Source of the DNA: UBA6168 sp041163745
GTDB taxonomy: Bacteria; Bacteroidota; Bacteroidia; Chitinophagales; Saprospiraceae
Direction of reading: 5' to 3'
Length of the DNA stretch: 64,000 nucleotides
Assembly (NCBI GenBank): GCA_041163745.1
Contig: JBEAQU010000016.1
Location: forward strand, 23,275 to 87,274
Shown here: positions 36,344 through 46,448 of the stretch, piece after piece
Numbering within the stretch: the first letter of the stretch is position 1
Layout of the letters: each line of letters starts with the position of its first letter
Translations under genes and position numbers: made by a program
The notes under the pieces: model-generated
What the model saw: only the letters and a program-made list of their open reading frames with translations
Database searches by the model: none
What the model was told of the DNA's origin: nothing

Positions 36344-38425
36344 TCATTTCACTGGAACATGGAACCAGGCATTTTCCGGTATCGCAACTTTTGCTATTCG
36401 TGCCGATTCCCAGCTCAGGTCCAGTTCGCTTCCGCCGGTGGCTTGGAAGTACAGGAGGCGGATGGCATGCTTGCCGGCGGCGAGCGCGACCGACCCGCTG
36501 ACGGTCCGGGCGCCATGCGCGCCGTCGTTGTCCACCAGGAGCGCCTGGTCGACCCACAGGCGGCTGCCGTCGTCGGAGCGGAGATGAAAGGTGTACACCT
36601 CGGTTTCCGGTACCTCCACAAAGCCTTGGTACTCGTACGCATATCCTTCCCCGTCGGCCGGCAGGGCGGGTCTTTCCGTTCCTTTGACCGTGCCGGTCCG
36701 GGCGGCTTGCAACTTGTCCGTATCGGGAAGGGTGTTCCACATGCCTTCGAAATAGCGGTAGGTCCATCCCGGCGCCAAGGCATGTTCGCCGGAGGCGGGT
36801 TGCGGTTCCAGGCGGGCGACGGACTGGTCGGTTGTTCCGCTCACAGGGTCTTCCGCCCGGAAGGCCCTGGCTCTTATCAGGCTGGTGTTCCGGAGGATGA
36901 GCGGCCCGGTGTACCGATCGCTGCCCGCATGCGGGACCGTCCCGTCCAATGTGTATCGTATGTGGATGTCCGGCGAGGCCGGCACCTCCATCGTTACCTG
37001 ACATTCCGAGACAAAACCATGCCTTGGGGCGCGGACGACCGGGGGCAGGTAGTAATCCGGCGCCCCGAGGAGGTCCAGGCAGACCACCGAGACGTGGGAG
37101 TCCGGCAGCGATTCCGGGAGCCGGACGACGACGGCATCTTCCTCCCGGAACCATTCCGGTTGGGCACGTTCGGCGTCGGCCAGGAAGAAGACGGCTGCCG
37201 CATCGTTGCGGATACCGTTCAGCCGGATGGTGCCGGATTGCGGCCGGTCAAAGACGTGAAGATACAGGCGGACGCCCTGTTCCGTGCGGCGTTGGGTGAT
37301 GCTGCCCCAGGTAAAATGGTCGAAGGGGGCCGGGGTGGTACCATAGACCGCTTCGCCGTTCGCGCGGGTCCAGCGACCGATGGCCGCCAGCCGTTCGACA
37401 CTTTCGGCGGGTATCAATCCTTCCGCCGTCGGTCCGACATTCAACAGGAAGTTGCCGCCCTTGGAGGTGATGTCGACAAGATGACGCAGCAGGGTATTGA
37501 CGGATTTGAAATTCTTGTCCACCCGGTTGTACCCCCAATTTTCGTTCATGGTCATGCAGCTTTCCCAATCCACACCGGGTATGCCGCTGGCGGGGACCTC
37601 CTGCTCCGGTGTGCCGAAATCCCCGCCGAATTCGCCTTCCCGGGTCAGTCCGGCCATGCCTTCCCGTGCATTGCCGACCCGGTTGTTGACGAGGATGTCC
37701 GGCTTCAGACTTCGGACGTACCGGTAGAGGTCCATACCACGGTCTGCCGTCCAGGTGCTCTCCCATTCCCCGTCGAACCAGAGGATGGCGGGTGCCTCGC
37801 CGTAATTCCGGCAGAGTTCCCCGAGTTGGTTCTTCATGTACTGTACATACCGGTCGAAGTCGGCTCCTTCCGTCGGACGGTCGGTCTCCCAGGTTCGGCG
37901 CGGAAGATAATCCGGATGATGCCAATCCATGATGGAATGGTAGAAGCCCAGCCGGATGCCCTGGGCTGCGCAGGCGGCGGCCAGTTCGGCGATGATGTCG
38001 CGTCCGAAAGGAGTCGACCGGACGTCGAATGCTGTTTCCCCGCTGTCGAATAGGCAGAATCCGTCGTGGTGCTTGGTCGTGATGACGATGTATTGCATGC
38101 CGGCATCCTTGGCAATACGGACCCACTCGTCGGCATCGAACGAAGTCGGATTGAACTGTTCCCGGAACTGGTCGTATACATCCAAGGGTATTTTGGCGTT
38201 GTTGCGGATCCATTCGCCGTAATTGGTCACACCGGCCCATTCCCCCGCCGGGACGGCATACAGCCCCCAGTGGATGAACATTCCGAATCGGGCTTCCCGC
38301 CACCAGTTCATCCGCGCATCCTTCTCCGCCGCGGTTTCCGGCTGGGATTGGATGCGGTTGTCGGAACAGGCGGCGGTCAGCAGCAGGAAGGCCGCCAATA
38401 GGATGTTGCAGGATTTCACGTTCAT
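36344..38425 (-). CDS. Alpha-L-fucosidase (GH29) lipoprotein
   Basis: A 693-residue glycoside hydrolase. A lipobox signal (LLAAFLLLTAAC, lipid Cys about residue 20) anchors it to a membrane surface. The GH29 domain covers residues about 35-385: ARFGMFIHWGLYAVPAGEW, TTKHHDGFCLFDS, FYHSIMDWHHPDY and AILWFDGEW, whose Asp (about 218) is the predicted nucleophile. Residues about 470-540 form a chitobiase C-terminal-like beta domain and about 560-690 a PA14-like carbohydrate-binding domain (FHLRSDDGSRLWVDQALLVDNDG). It removes terminal fucose from glycans. No SusC/D pair is nearby. Confidence 0.93.
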   Translation of the reverse strand: MNVKSCNILLAAFLLLTAACSDNRIQSQPETAAEKDARMNWWREARFGMFIHWGLYAVPAGEWAGVTNYGEWIRNNAKIPLDVYDQFREQFNPTSFDADEWVRIAKDAGMQYIVITTKHHDGFCLFDSGETAFDVRSTPFGRDIIAELAAACAAQGIRLGFYHSIMDWHHPDYLPRRTWETDRPTEGADFDRYVQYMKNQLGELCRNYGEAPAILWFDGEWESTWTADRGMDLYRYVRSLKPDILVNNRVGNAREGMAGLTREGEFGGDFGTPEQEVPASGIPGVDWESCMTMNENWGYNRVDKNFKSVNTLLRHLVDITSKGGNFLLNVGPTAEGLIPAESVERLAAIGRWTRANGEAVYGTTPAPFDHFTWGSITQRRTEQGVRLYLHVFDRPQSGTIRLNGIRNDAAAVFFLADAERAQPEWFREEDAVVVRLPESLPDSHVSVVCLDLLGAPDYYLPPVVRAPRHGFVSECQVTMEVPASPDIHIRYTLDGTVPHAGSDRYTGPLILRNTSLIRARAFRAEDPVSGTTDQSVARLEPQPASGEHALAPGWTYRYFEGMWNTLPDTDKLQAARTGTVKGTERPALPADGEGYAYEYQGFVEVPETEVYTFHLRSDDGSRLWVDQALLVDNDGAHGARTVSGSVALAAGKHAIRLLYFQATGGSELDLSWESARIAKVAIPENAWFHVPVK

Positions 38426-38479
38426 TGTATTTTTATTCGGTGGACAAGTCAGCAGGAGTGCCTTCCGATCTGCCGGGGC

Positions 38480-39820
38480 CTACTGAACGATGATTTCGAG
38501 TTGTTCCGCATCGATACGGACCTTCAGCCAGTTGCGGAAGGTTTCCAGTTGCTGGGCGCTCGGTCGCTTGTTGTATTTCACCAAGGCCAATTGGAAGGTG
38601 TCGATGGCGATCCCTTTGTTGTCGTAATTGACCACAGCCTGAAGACTGAACTCATCGATGGCGGGGAAGAGGCTGCTGGCTTCGAGGGCGATTTTGTCGG
38701 CAGGGTAGGATTGCATGCGGTAGCGCATCAGCTCGTTTGTGAGCAACGCGATCCGCTGGTCTTTGCTGCGGATGCTGTCCAGGTTGATTTCCAGGTAGGT
38801 CTGCATGACCTGGGAGCGGATATCCTCCGCATCCAGCAGGTTCTCGTTCTGTTTGATGTGGAGCGCCACCTGTTCCAACCCGTAGGTGGCGAGCTGTTGT
38901 CGCAGGTTGTCGATGGTGTTGCTGTCGAGCGGACTCCCGTACAGCGAGATGGAAATTGATTTGGGGTCGTAGTTGCTTTCGAACTTGATGACGTCCGTCT
39001 CCGCAAAGCGGAATTCCTGGTGGACGAATTCGCCGACCTTTTTTTCAAAAATAGACTTGAGAACCAGTTTCCGGGCGATGAAGGTGCTGGGAATCACGAT
39101 GACGGCCAATATGACCCAGATGGCGGTACGGACCCGCTGCCGCATCTGATGGCTGACGAAACTCACTTCGTGGAAACGGAGGAACCGCACTATCAGCAGG
39201 GTGGAGAAGCAGATGAACACCGCATTGATGCTGAAGAGGTAGAACGCGCCGGCGAAATAGCGCAGGGTACCGGTCGCGAGGCCATATCCGGCGGTACACA
39301 GCGGCGGCATGAGGGCGGTGGCGATGGCTACCCCGGGCACCACGTTGCCACGTTCGCGGGAAGATGTGGCGACAATGCCGGACAAGCCGCCGAAAAAGGC
39401 GATGAACACGTCGTATACGGTCGGGGTGGTTCGGTTGAGGAGTTCCGACTGGGCGTACTGCAAAGGACTGACCAGAAAGTACAGGGTGGATGTCAACACG
39501 CTGATGACGACCATGATGGCCAGGTTCTTCGCACCTTTCTTGATGAGCTCCAAGTCGCTGATTCCCACACCCAACCCGATTCCCACGATCGGGCCCATGA
39601 GAGGGGAAATCAACATCGCACCGATGATCACGGCGGTGGAGTTCACATTCAGCCCGATGGAAGCGAGCATGATGGCGAAAATCAACACCCATACGTTCAC
39701 ACCCTTGAACTCCACCGCCCGTCGGATTTCCTGGACGACCTGTTCCTCGTTCACCCGGTCTTCCGACAGGTTGAAACGCTCTTTCAGGAAGGTGACAATG
39801 GGTTGCAGGAATTCCATCAT
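38480..39820 (-). CDS. DUF389 membrane protein (TIGR00341-like)
   Basis: A 446-residue protein. The N-terminal half has about six transmembrane helices (WVLIFAIMLASIGLNVNSTAVIIGAMLISPLMGPI, the DUF389 hallmark, and GVAIATALMPPLCTAGYGL). The C-terminal half is soluble. The ATG at 39820 follows AAAGGAAAAACC and precedes MEFLQPIVTFLKERF; a second ATG lies directly after it. The function of the family is unknown; a transporter role is assumed. Confidence 0.85.
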   Translation of the reverse strand: MMEFLQPIVTFLKERFNLSEDRVNEEQVVQEIRRAVEFKGVNVWVLIFAIMLASIGLNVNSTAVIIGAMLISPLMGPIVGIGLGVGISDLELIKKGAKNLAIMVVISVLTSTLYFLVSPLQYAQSELLNRTTPTVYDVFIAFFGGLSGIVATSSRERGNVVPGVAIATALMPPLCTAGYGLATGTLRYFAGAFYLFSINAVFICFSTLLIVRFLRFHEVSFVSHQMRQRVRTAIWVILAVIVIPSTFIARKLVLKSIFEKKVGEFVHQEFRFAETDVIKFESNYDPKSISISLYGSPLDSNTIDNLRQQLATYGLEQVALHIKQNENLLDAEDIRSQVMQTYLEINLDSIRSKDQRIALLTNELMRYRMQSYPADKIALEASSLFPAIDEFSLQAVVNYDNKGIAIDTFQLALVKYNKRPSAQQLETFRNWLKVRIDAEQLEIIVQ

Positions 39821-40062
39821 GGTTTTTCCTTTGGCGGAAGTGAAATTGGTATGCCGCTGACAAATGGATGACCGACCGTCGCAGCCGGACAGGTCGCCCG
39901 GGTGGCGGTGCTTTCGGTTCTGCTCGCCCCCACGGCCTGCCTTACACGGTAGGCGAGCGGACGACGAAGAATTCCACCCGCCCGTCACCGGTGGCTAAAC
40001 GAAGGCAATATACGTATCCTTGCGTATTGTTTGCGTGGGGATTGGAAAAAAGGACGCCTGAG

Positions 40063-41481
40063 TCAAGCCTGGCCCTGCGGCTGTTCCGGCGGCACAGCAC
40101 CGGGCAGGTCGGACCGGAAGGGGTTGCGTTGCACCCAGGGTCTGGGCGGCATCAGCAGTCTCAGCAGCAGCGGGAAGACGGTATGCAGCAGCGGGTGATG
40201 GATTTTCAGGTGGTTGCAAAGGATTTGCGGGACCGCTCCCACCGTGCTCTTGATTTCCGGCGCTGTCCGTGCGTAATGGATTCCACTGGCATCGCATTCG
40301 ATGCCGATGCGGATCATCTCGTAAAGCATGTTCAGGTACAGCTGGTGCTTCCGGTTGATGTCCTGGTCCATACCGAGGAAATGCCCTTCCAGTTCGTCAC
40401 CCTGCCGGAGCAAGGTGAAAAAACCTGCGAGCGTCGCCGGTTCCGAGAAATAGCCGAACACGCGGAAGCGGTCGCCCAGGTGGCGACTGAGGCTGGCGAA
40501 ATAATCATCGCCCAAGGTCAACAGGTTGAAATCCTGTCGCATGGACACCGATCGGAAAAGCTCCATCATACGGGGTTGCAAACGGACTATCTCGTCCTGG
40601 TCAAGTTCCCGCAGTGCAAGCGAGGATGCCTGTCGTAGGGCTTTTCTGTAGCGAACCCTGTACTTGGAACTGAGTGACCGAACATAATCTTCCATCGAAC
40701 GCCAGTCGGGATCGAAAGGCAGTACCATGTTAGGCTGGAAATGGACGGTCCGGAAGCCGAACGTCCGAAAGGGCAGGGAAGCGGTAGCTTTCGCCGAAGC
40801 GTCCTTGACCAGGTAGGCGAGGACCGGAACGCCTTCCTGGCGCAGCAGCTGCTGCACACTGGCGAGACCTTGGGACAACATATCCGTCGCGGTTTCATCC
40901 GACAGGCAGGATTCGAAACGGAAGCCGGCCGACCCTGTGAGCAGCATGTTCCCACAGACCAGCACGTGGTATTCCTTGTCCAACAAGGTCGGTATCGCCA
41001 GGCGGAGCATCCATTTGCGAAAAGGATGCCGGGCGTAATGCGACAGCAGGGCGGACAAGGATATCTGGCGGGCCGGATGCAAAGTCAGCAACTGGCAATA
41101 GGCCAGCCCGACAGGCCGTCCTGCTTCGTGAAACAACAGGTATCTGAAATTCAGGTTGGCCGGTCTGCTCGCTTCCAATGCCCGAAGGTAAGGCACGGAA
41201 AGGAACAGGTCTTTCGGATCCGCCAAGGCGCGCCATTCCCGCTCCACCGAACGCAGGTCCTGATGGACGGCCACGGTCCAACTGCCGGTCCGGGAACGAA
41301 GTCGGCAATGGCGCACCTGTTTGCCCGGCAAGGGCAAGCTTATCACAGGAGCCCGACCTGGCAGGATGTGCCGGATGGGCTGAGGGCCTGCACACGGAAT
41401 GACAGATAGCAAGTACCTGCGGGAAGGACAGCTTGCCAGCAAGGTGTATATGGCAAGCGTCAGTAGGAGCGTCAACAGCAT
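40063..41481 (-). CDS. FemAB/GNAT-like acyltransferase (COG3146-type), start uncertain
   Basis: A protein of about 472 residues. The body (residues about 60-440) resembles peptidogalycan biosynthesis / FemAB-like GNAT proteins: ALADPKDLFLSVPYLRALE, YLLFHEAGRPVGLAYCQLL, VRSLSSKYRVRYRKALR and DINRKHQLYLNMLYEMIRIGIE. It probably transfers an acyl or aminoacyl group, with an unknown acceptor. The ATG at 41481 opens a hydrophobic segment (MLLTLLLTLAIYTLLAS); an in-frame ATG at 41616 would add 45 residues of low-complexity leader. It ends 206 bp before fused E1's stop in the same strand order. Confidence 0.65.
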   Translation of the reverse strand: MLLTLLLTLAIYTLLASCPSRRYLLSVIPCAGPQPIRHILPGRAPVISLPLPGKQVRHCRLRSRTGSWTVAVHQDLRSVEREWRALADPKDLFLSVPYLRALEASRPANLNFRYLLFHEAGRPVGLAYCQLLTLHPARQISLSALLSHYARHPFRKWMLRLAIPTLLDKEYHVLVCGNMLLTGSAGFRFESCLSDETATDMLSQGLASVQQLLRQEGVPVLAYLVKDASAKATASLPFRTFGFRTVHFQPNMVLPFDPDWRSMEDYVRSLSSKYRVRYRKALRQASSLALRELDQDEIVRLQPRMMELFRSVSMRQDFNLLTLGDDYFASLSRHLGDRFRVFGYFSEPATLAGFFTLLRQGDELEGHFLGMDQDINRKHQLYLNMLYEMIRIGIECDASGIHYARTAPEIKSTVGAVPQILCNHLKIHHPLLHTVFPLLLRLLMPPRPWVQRNPFRSDLPGAVPPEQPQGQA

Positions 41482-41688
41482 CACGGACACTTTGTGTGAA
41501 CCCCCGGGGCCGGCACGGCCCGCTGTCAGGCCGGTGAGGGACCGGCGGCGTGGATGGAGCCGCGATGCCGGTAAAAGATGGGAGTGATACGGCGGCAGGG
41601 CATGGATGCGAGGCACGCCTTCACCCCTCCGTCACAAAAAGAACATCCCAAAGACACAATGGTTGTGCGGACCGGGCCGTTCGTCGGC

Positions 41689-44100
41689 TCAGCCCGGGAA
41701 TTTGTCCGGAAAGGATTCCCCCATCATCCGGTAGGCAGCCTCGTAAATGTCCTCGGCGTTCGGTTTGGAGAAGTAATCGCCGTCCGATCCGTAAGGAGGC
41801 CGGTGAGACTGGGCGGTGATGGTGACAGGCGGGCTGTCCAGGTACCGATATCCGCCTTGGATTTCCAGCACTTCCTGTAGCATGTAGGCGGATGCGCCAC
41901 CAGGCACGTCCTCGTCCAGGAACATCACGCGGTTTGTTTTTTTAAGGGAATCCAGGATACGATGTTCGAGGTCGAAGGGCAGGAGGGTCTGCACATCCAC
42001 CACTTCCACCGATATGCCGTCCGCCAGCAGCCGATCCGCCGCCTGCAAGGCGATGCGGACACAGGACCCGTAGGTGACCAAGGTCAGGTCCGTTCCCGCT
42101 GTGAGGACTTCCGGGACGCCGATCGGAACGGTGAACTCCCCGATGTTGTCCGGCATCTGCTCCTTCAGCCGGTATCCGTTGAGACATTCGATGACAAGGG
42201 CCGGGTCTTCCGAGTGAAGCATGGTGTTGTAAAGACCGGCCGCCTGGACGAAGTTGCGGGGCACCAGTACGTAAATGCCACGCAAGGCATTCAATATCAT
42301 GCCGATGGGTGATCCGGAGTGCCAGATGCCCTCCAGGCGGTGGCCGCGTGTTCGGATGATGGCTGGTGCGCGCTGCAGGTTGTTGCTGCGGTAGCGGAGG
42401 GTGGCGAGGTCGTCGGAAAGCGGTTCGAGGCCGTAGATCAGGTAGTCGAGATATTGAATTTCCGCCATCGGTCGCAGTCCTCGCATCGCCATGCCGATGG
42501 CCTGTCCGATGATGGTCCATTCCCGGATGCCCGTGTCGAAGATCCTTTTTTCGCCGTACTTGTCCTGCAGTCCCATCAAGGCCTGGTTTACCCCGCCGAT
42601 CTTGCCGACGTCTTCGCCGAAGGCGAAGAAATTCGCATACTTCTCGAAGGCTTTGTCGAAAAAGGTGTTGAGCACTTCATATCCGTTCTTCATGGGGGAT
42701 TGTTCGGAGTAGACCGGCGGTACGACCGGGACGTTGAGGGCGGCATATTTGCCACTTGCGAACAAGTGGGTTCGGTATCTGGATTCCCCCTGCCCGCGCA
42801 GGTTGCCAAGGAAGTCGGCCAGGACGGCGGGGACCGGCTCGCGGCGGAACAGGTACGACAGCTGACGTCCGATCCGGTAAATGTCCGAGAGGACCGGATG
42901 GTGCAGGGACTTCAGCTCCGCACGAAGCTCCTGCATTCTGGCTGCGGCCGGATGGGTCTTCGGGAGGGCGTCGAACACGGCCTCCATTTCGCGGGATTTC
43001 GCCAGGATGGGTTGTTGGAAGGCTTTCCATGCCTTTTCCCGTTCTGACTTGACATGGGCCTTCGCCTTCTCTCTCAGCGACTTCAAAGTGTCTTCCGTCG
43101 CCAATCCCGTTTCGACCATCCACTTTCCCATGAGCCGGAGACAATCGAATTCCTTTTCCCACTGCAGGCGCTCCGGTGATTTGTAGCGTTCGTGGGATCC
43201 GGAGGTGGAATGTCCCAATTGTTGGGTACAGTCCTCGACGTGGATCAGCGCCGGTATATGGGTTGCGCGGGTCTTGTCCGCCGCCTTCCGGTACAGGGCC
43301 ACCAGGGCTTGGTAGTTCCAGCATTTCTCCCGGTAGATATCGATACCCTCCCCGTACTCGTTGACTCGGAACCCTTCCAACACATCGGAAATGCTCCCTT
43401 TGGTGGTCTGGATTTTCTTGGGAACGGATATGCCGTAGCCGTCGTCCCAAACGGAGATGAGCATCGGAACCCGCATGACGCCGGCTGCGTTGATGGATTC
43501 CCAGAAGACCCCCTCGGAAGTGGAGGCGTCCCCGATGGTGCAGAAGCAGATTTCCTCCCCGTTGTAGGAGAATTGGGCGTAGGGATCCAATCCGGGGAAA
43601 TCACGGAATTTCCGGGAAGCCTGTGCCAGTCCCAAGGCCCTGGCCATCTGGCCGCCGGTCGAGGATATGTCGGCGGAGACGTTGTATTGGGTCTTCTGTT
43701 CCAGCCATTCTCCCTGCCCGTCGAAAGACGGTGTGGCGAAATGGCTGTTCATCTGGCGGCCGCCCGACCAGGGGTCGTTTTCGGCATCCGCATAGATTTG
43801 GGCGAAGAACTGCTCCACCGTCGCCAGTCCCAAAGCCATCATGAAGGTCTGGTCCCGGTAGTATCCCGACCGCCAGTCTCCTTGCCGAAAGGCACGTGCC
43901 ATCGCGACCTGCGGCACTTCCTTGCCATCCCCGAATATCCCGAACTTCGCCTTTCCGCCCAACACTTCCTTCCTTCCCTGGATACTCACTTCCCGGCTGA
44001 CACAGCAAATCCAATAATCCTCCAGGACCTGCTGCCGGTAGCTTTCATCCTGCTGACCTTCCTGCATGCCCTTGGCTCCCTTGGTGAGTTGCTCTATCAT
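41689..44100 (-). CDS. Fused alpha/beta 2-oxoacid dehydrogenase E1 (branched-chain/pyruvate type)
   Basis: An 803-residue thiamine-diphosphate enzyme that combines both E1 subunits. The alpha part (residues about 20-410) has YRDQTFMMALG and the TPP motif CTIGDASTSEGVFWESIN ... DDGYGIS. The beta part (about 468-800) has YEVLNTFFDKAFEKYANFFAFGEDVGKIGGV, EIQYLDYL, and a C-terminal transketolase-C fold with VEVVDVQTLLPFDLEHRI. E1 decarboxylates 2-oxoacids and transfers the acyl group to lipoyl-E2. Such fusions are common in Bacteroidota. No E2 or E3 gene is adjacent. Substrate (branched-chain oxoacids or pyruvate) cannot be fixed from sequence. Confidence 0.9.
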   Translation of the reverse strand: MIEQLTKGAKGMQEGQQDESYRQQVLEDYWICCVSREVSIQGRKEVLGGKAKFGIFGDGKEVPQVAMARAFRQGDWRSGYYRDQTFMMALGLATVEQFFAQIYADAENDPWSGGRQMNSHFATPSFDGQGEWLEQKTQYNVSADISSTGGQMARALGLAQASRKFRDFPGLDPYAQFSYNGEEICFCTIGDASTSEGVFWESINAAGVMRVPMLISVWDDGYGISVPKKIQTTKGSISDVLEGFRVNEYGEGIDIYREKCWNYQALVALYRKAADKTRATHIPALIHVEDCTQQLGHSTSGSHERYKSPERLQWEKEFDCLRLMGKWMVETGLATEDTLKSLREKAKAHVKSEREKAWKAFQQPILAKSREMEAVFDALPKTHPAAARMQELRAELKSLHHPVLSDIYRIGRQLSYLFRREPVPAVLADFLGNLRGQGESRYRTHLFASGKYAALNVPVVPPVYSEQSPMKNGYEVLNTFFDKAFEKYANFFAFGEDVGKIGGVNQALMGLQDKYGEKRIFDTGIREWTIIGQAIGMAMRGLRPMAEIQYLDYLIYGLEPLSDDLATLRYRSNNLQRAPAIIRTRGHRLEGIWHSGSPIGMILNALRGIYVLVPRNFVQAAGLYNTMLHSEDPALVIECLNGYRLKEQMPDNIGEFTVPIGVPEVLTAGTDLTLVTYGSCVRIALQAADRLLADGISVEVVDVQTLLPFDLEHRILDSLKKTNRVMFLDEDVPGGASAYMLQEVLEIQGGYRYLDSPPVTITAQSHRPPYGSDGDYFSKPNAEDIYEAAYRMMGESFPDKFPG

Positions 44101-44617
44101 ACCTTGTGATGCTTTTTTTGCTGATGATGAGGTGAAAGAATATGATGATAAGGAAAATAATGTTCTTTTATTGAAGCAAAATGTTGCCTCAGGCCGAAGT
44201 TAACACTAAAAACATACAAAAACAAGAAATTATGTTTTTGGTTGCCGGTTGAAACGGGTTGTCTGCCGCCAGGGGATGCGCACCGGTGATGTCGGGTCAG
44301 GTCTTCGGCAGGTCATGTTCGGGATGCGGGGGAAGCCATGGGATGGGAATACCGGCTGCAAAGATAAGCGGTTAGGTCGACAGTCCTGCCGATCAGTCGT
44401 CGTATTTTGTGTGGCGGGTACATCGGACAAGTGGGCGGCCGGTCGTGTCCCGGCAAATTCCTTGATGACATAAACGTCAGATAATCATGCCAAATAACCC
44501 GTGGCTGACAAGATTGTAAAATCATGTCGGATACGATGCCCACGCTTGCGGACCTTACCACAGACGTCCGGACCGTTGCGGTTAACATGTCGTTAACGGA
44601 ATCCTTTCCGCCACCTT
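44101..44617. other. Divergent intergenic region between E1 and the DUF1573 gene
   Basis: About 520 bp without a supported gene. The E1-proximal part (44111-44230) is AT-rich and likely contains the E1 promoter. A TATCTTTG match lies on the minus strand at 44359-44366, without a -33 partner. Confidence 0.45.
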
Positions 44618-44649
44618 TTTGTTTTTGTAGGCGGGATTCGGTAATTTTG
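44618..44649 (+). promoter_or_regulatory. Bacteroidota-type promoter of the DUF1573 gene
   Basis: TTTG (44618-44621), a 20-nt spacer and TAATTTTG (44642-44649) fit the consensus exactly, 45 nt before the start codon. Confidence 0.7.
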
Positions 44650-44693
44650 CTCCTGTCATTTCAACATCCATTTTCAACATAAAAAAGTTACTG

Positions 44694-45125
44694 ATGAAAA
44701 AATTCAGCTTGCTCCTGTCCATGACCGCTCTCATGGCCTTCGCTGCGTTTGCCCAATCCACCGAAGGTCCGGTCATGAAATTCGAATCCACGGAGGTCGA
44801 CTACGGTGAGATCCTGCAGGATTCCGAACCGCTGCGGGTTTTTAAATTCACCAACACCGGCAATGCCCCGCTGATCATCAGCAATGCCAAAGGTTCCTGC
44901 GGTTGCACGGTGCCGAGCTATCCGAAAGATCCGATTCTTCCGGGTGAGACCGGAAACATCGAGGTGCGCTACGACACCAAGCGCATCGGCCCGTTCCAAA
45001 AGACGGTGACCCTGACCACCAATGAAGCCACACCGACCCACACCCTCAAGATCAAGGGCAAGGTCAATCCGAAACCCAGCGAGGAAAGCGTTCCCGCCGG
45101 TAGCAAAGGTCTCGGCGGCCGTTGA
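44694..45125 (+). CDS. Exported DUF1573 protein
   Basis: A 143-residue secreted protein. A signal peptide (MKKFSLLLSMTALMAFAAFAQ) is followed by one DUF1573 domain: FESTEVDYGEILQDSEPLRVFKF, GNAPLIISNAKGSCGCTVPSYP and LPGETGNIEVRYDTKRIGPFQKTV, with the conserved CGC motif. The fold is an Ig-like (ASH/MSP type) domain. Function is unknown; it is very common in Bacteroidota. A strong promoter precedes it and two terminators follow, so it looks like a well-expressed single gene. Confidence 0.92.
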   Translation: MKKFSLLLSMTALMAFAAFAQSTEGPVMKFESTEVDYGEILQDSEPLRVFKFTNTGNAPLIISNAKGSCGCTVPSYPKDPILPGETGNIEVRYDTKRIGPFQKTVTLTTNEATPTHTLKIKGKVNPKPSEESVPAGSKGLGGR

Positions 45126-45160
45126 CAAACCGCTTTTCCGGCTTCAGCCGGTACCCGTCA

Positions 45161-45193
45161 AAAAGCCGCGGACATCGGTCCGCGGCTTTTTTC
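45161..45193 (+). terminator. Intrinsic terminator of the DUF1573 gene
   Basis: AAAGCCGCGGAC (45162-45173) pairs with GTCCGCGGCTTT (45178-45189), followed by T and TTC. Confidence 0.88.
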
Positions 45194-45215
45194 TTGTCCC
45201 CTGATGTCGGTCCGG

Positions 45216-45238
45216 CGGAACCCATGTTCCGTTTTTTT
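45216..45238 (+). terminator. Second, tandem intrinsic terminator
   Basis: CGGAAC (45216-45221) pairs with GTTCCG (45226-45231) over a CCAT loop and is followed by seven T. Confidence 0.7.
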
Positions 45239-45351
45239 ATCCATCCCATACTTAACCGCCGTAACCGTTCGTTCCTTCCATAGGTCGCCGCCCGTGCGGT
45301 GCGGGCCGGACTACATCCCGCCGGCCATCGTTCTTCACCAATCCATCCGAT

Positions 45352-46401
45352 ATGAAAATCAATCGTTTCCTGCTTCTGCTCTCCATGCCGCTGCTCCTCA
45401 TCCCTTCCTGCAAGAAAGATGACGACCAGCCGGTCGACTGCTGGACCTCCCCGAACCGGGACCAGCTCAAGCTGACCCTGCTGGAAGGTCCCGACATTGC
45501 ATTGCCATCGAAGGTGTCCATCTTCTTCAAGGTGCAGGACGCCAACGACAACCCGGTCGGCTACCTTACGGAGGACAACTTCGTGATCTTCGAAAAAGGT
45601 ATCAACGACAAATGCCACCGGGAAATCTCCCGGTTCGAAGCCAAGCGGAAAATTTCCGGCCGGGAGCAGGTCTTCAACCATACCACGTTGCTGCTACTGG
45701 ATCTCAGCGGCAGCGTGCTGCAGTCTTCCCTGGCCCAAGTGCAGGCTTCCGCCGTCGATTTCATAGAATCGGTCATGCCTGCCACGCCGGAACCGTCCAA
45801 GCAGATGGGAATCTGGTGGTTCGACGGGGAGGATGTCCTGCATGAACTCGAACCGGTCACCTCCGACATCTTCGAACTTCGCGCCGCCGTGAATTCCATC
45901 ACGCCCAATATCAGCTCGGACAATTCCACCGACCTCTACGGAGCCGTCATCAAGGCTTCCGCCATCGCCGAAGACATCCTGGCCGGCTTCGACAGCCGGG
46001 ATATCACCGCCGCCGCTTCGGTGGTGCTCTTCACCGATGGGGAAGACCGCGCCAACCGCTACCTGACGGCGGACGCCTACGCCGCCGTCAACAACGCCCC
46101 GAACGAAATCACCTGGTTCACCCTGGGGGTCGGCGATGAGATCAACCCGGACGACCTGTCCCGAATCGGCCGTAACGGTTTCTTCCAGGCGGCTTCCGTG
46201 GGCGACCTGTCCGTCGTGTTCACCCAAATTGCCTCCATCGTCAACAACGAGGCGAACAGCTACTACTTCTTCGAATACTGCAGCCCCATCCGCAACGGCA
46301 CCTCCAACGGGTTGATTATCGAAGCTTTCGACGGTAACGAGGTCGGTTATCTGCAGACCACCTTCGACGCCACCGGTTTCACCGGCGGTTGCGAACTCTG
46401 A
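45352..46401 (+). CDS. von Willebrand factor A domain lipoprotein
   Basis: A 349-residue lipoprotein; the signal MKINRFLLLLSMPLLLIPSC ends in a lipobox. A short N-terminal beta domain (residues about 30-110) precedes a vWA domain (about 120-300). The MIDAS motif is LLLLDLSGSV (DxSxS), with later FTDGEDRANR and a Thr/Asp pair in ITWFTLGVGDEI. The last 50 residues contain two Cys (EYCSP and GGCEL) that may pair. It is likely displayed on the cell surface or in the periplasm and may bind protein ligands through metal. Confidence 0.9.
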   Translation: MKINRFLLLLSMPLLLIPSCKKDDDQPVDCWTSPNRDQLKLTLLEGPDIALPSKVSIFFKVQDANDNPVGYLTEDNFVIFEKGINDKCHREISRFEAKRKISGREQVFNHTTLLLLDLSGSVLQSSLAQVQASAVDFIESVMPATPEPSKQMGIWWFDGEDVLHELEPVTSDIFELRAAVNSITPNISSDNSTDLYGAVIKASAIAEDILAGFDSRDITAAASVVLFTDGEDRANRYLTADAYAAVNNAPNEITWFTLGVGDEINPDDLSRIGRNGFFQAASVGDLSVVFTQIASIVNNEANSYYFFEYCSPIRNGTSNGLIIEAFDGNEVGYLQTTFDATGFTGGCEL

Positions 46402-46412
46402 TTCCGCCCCCT

Positions 46413-46448
46413 GACGGTGCCGGGTGGTAACCGCTGCCCGGCACCGTC
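46413..46448 (+). terminator. Hairpin after the vWA gene
   Basis: GACGGTGCCGGG pairs perfectly with CCCGGCACCGTC over a 12-nt loop, 11 nt after the stop codon. There is no U tract. Confidence 0.5.
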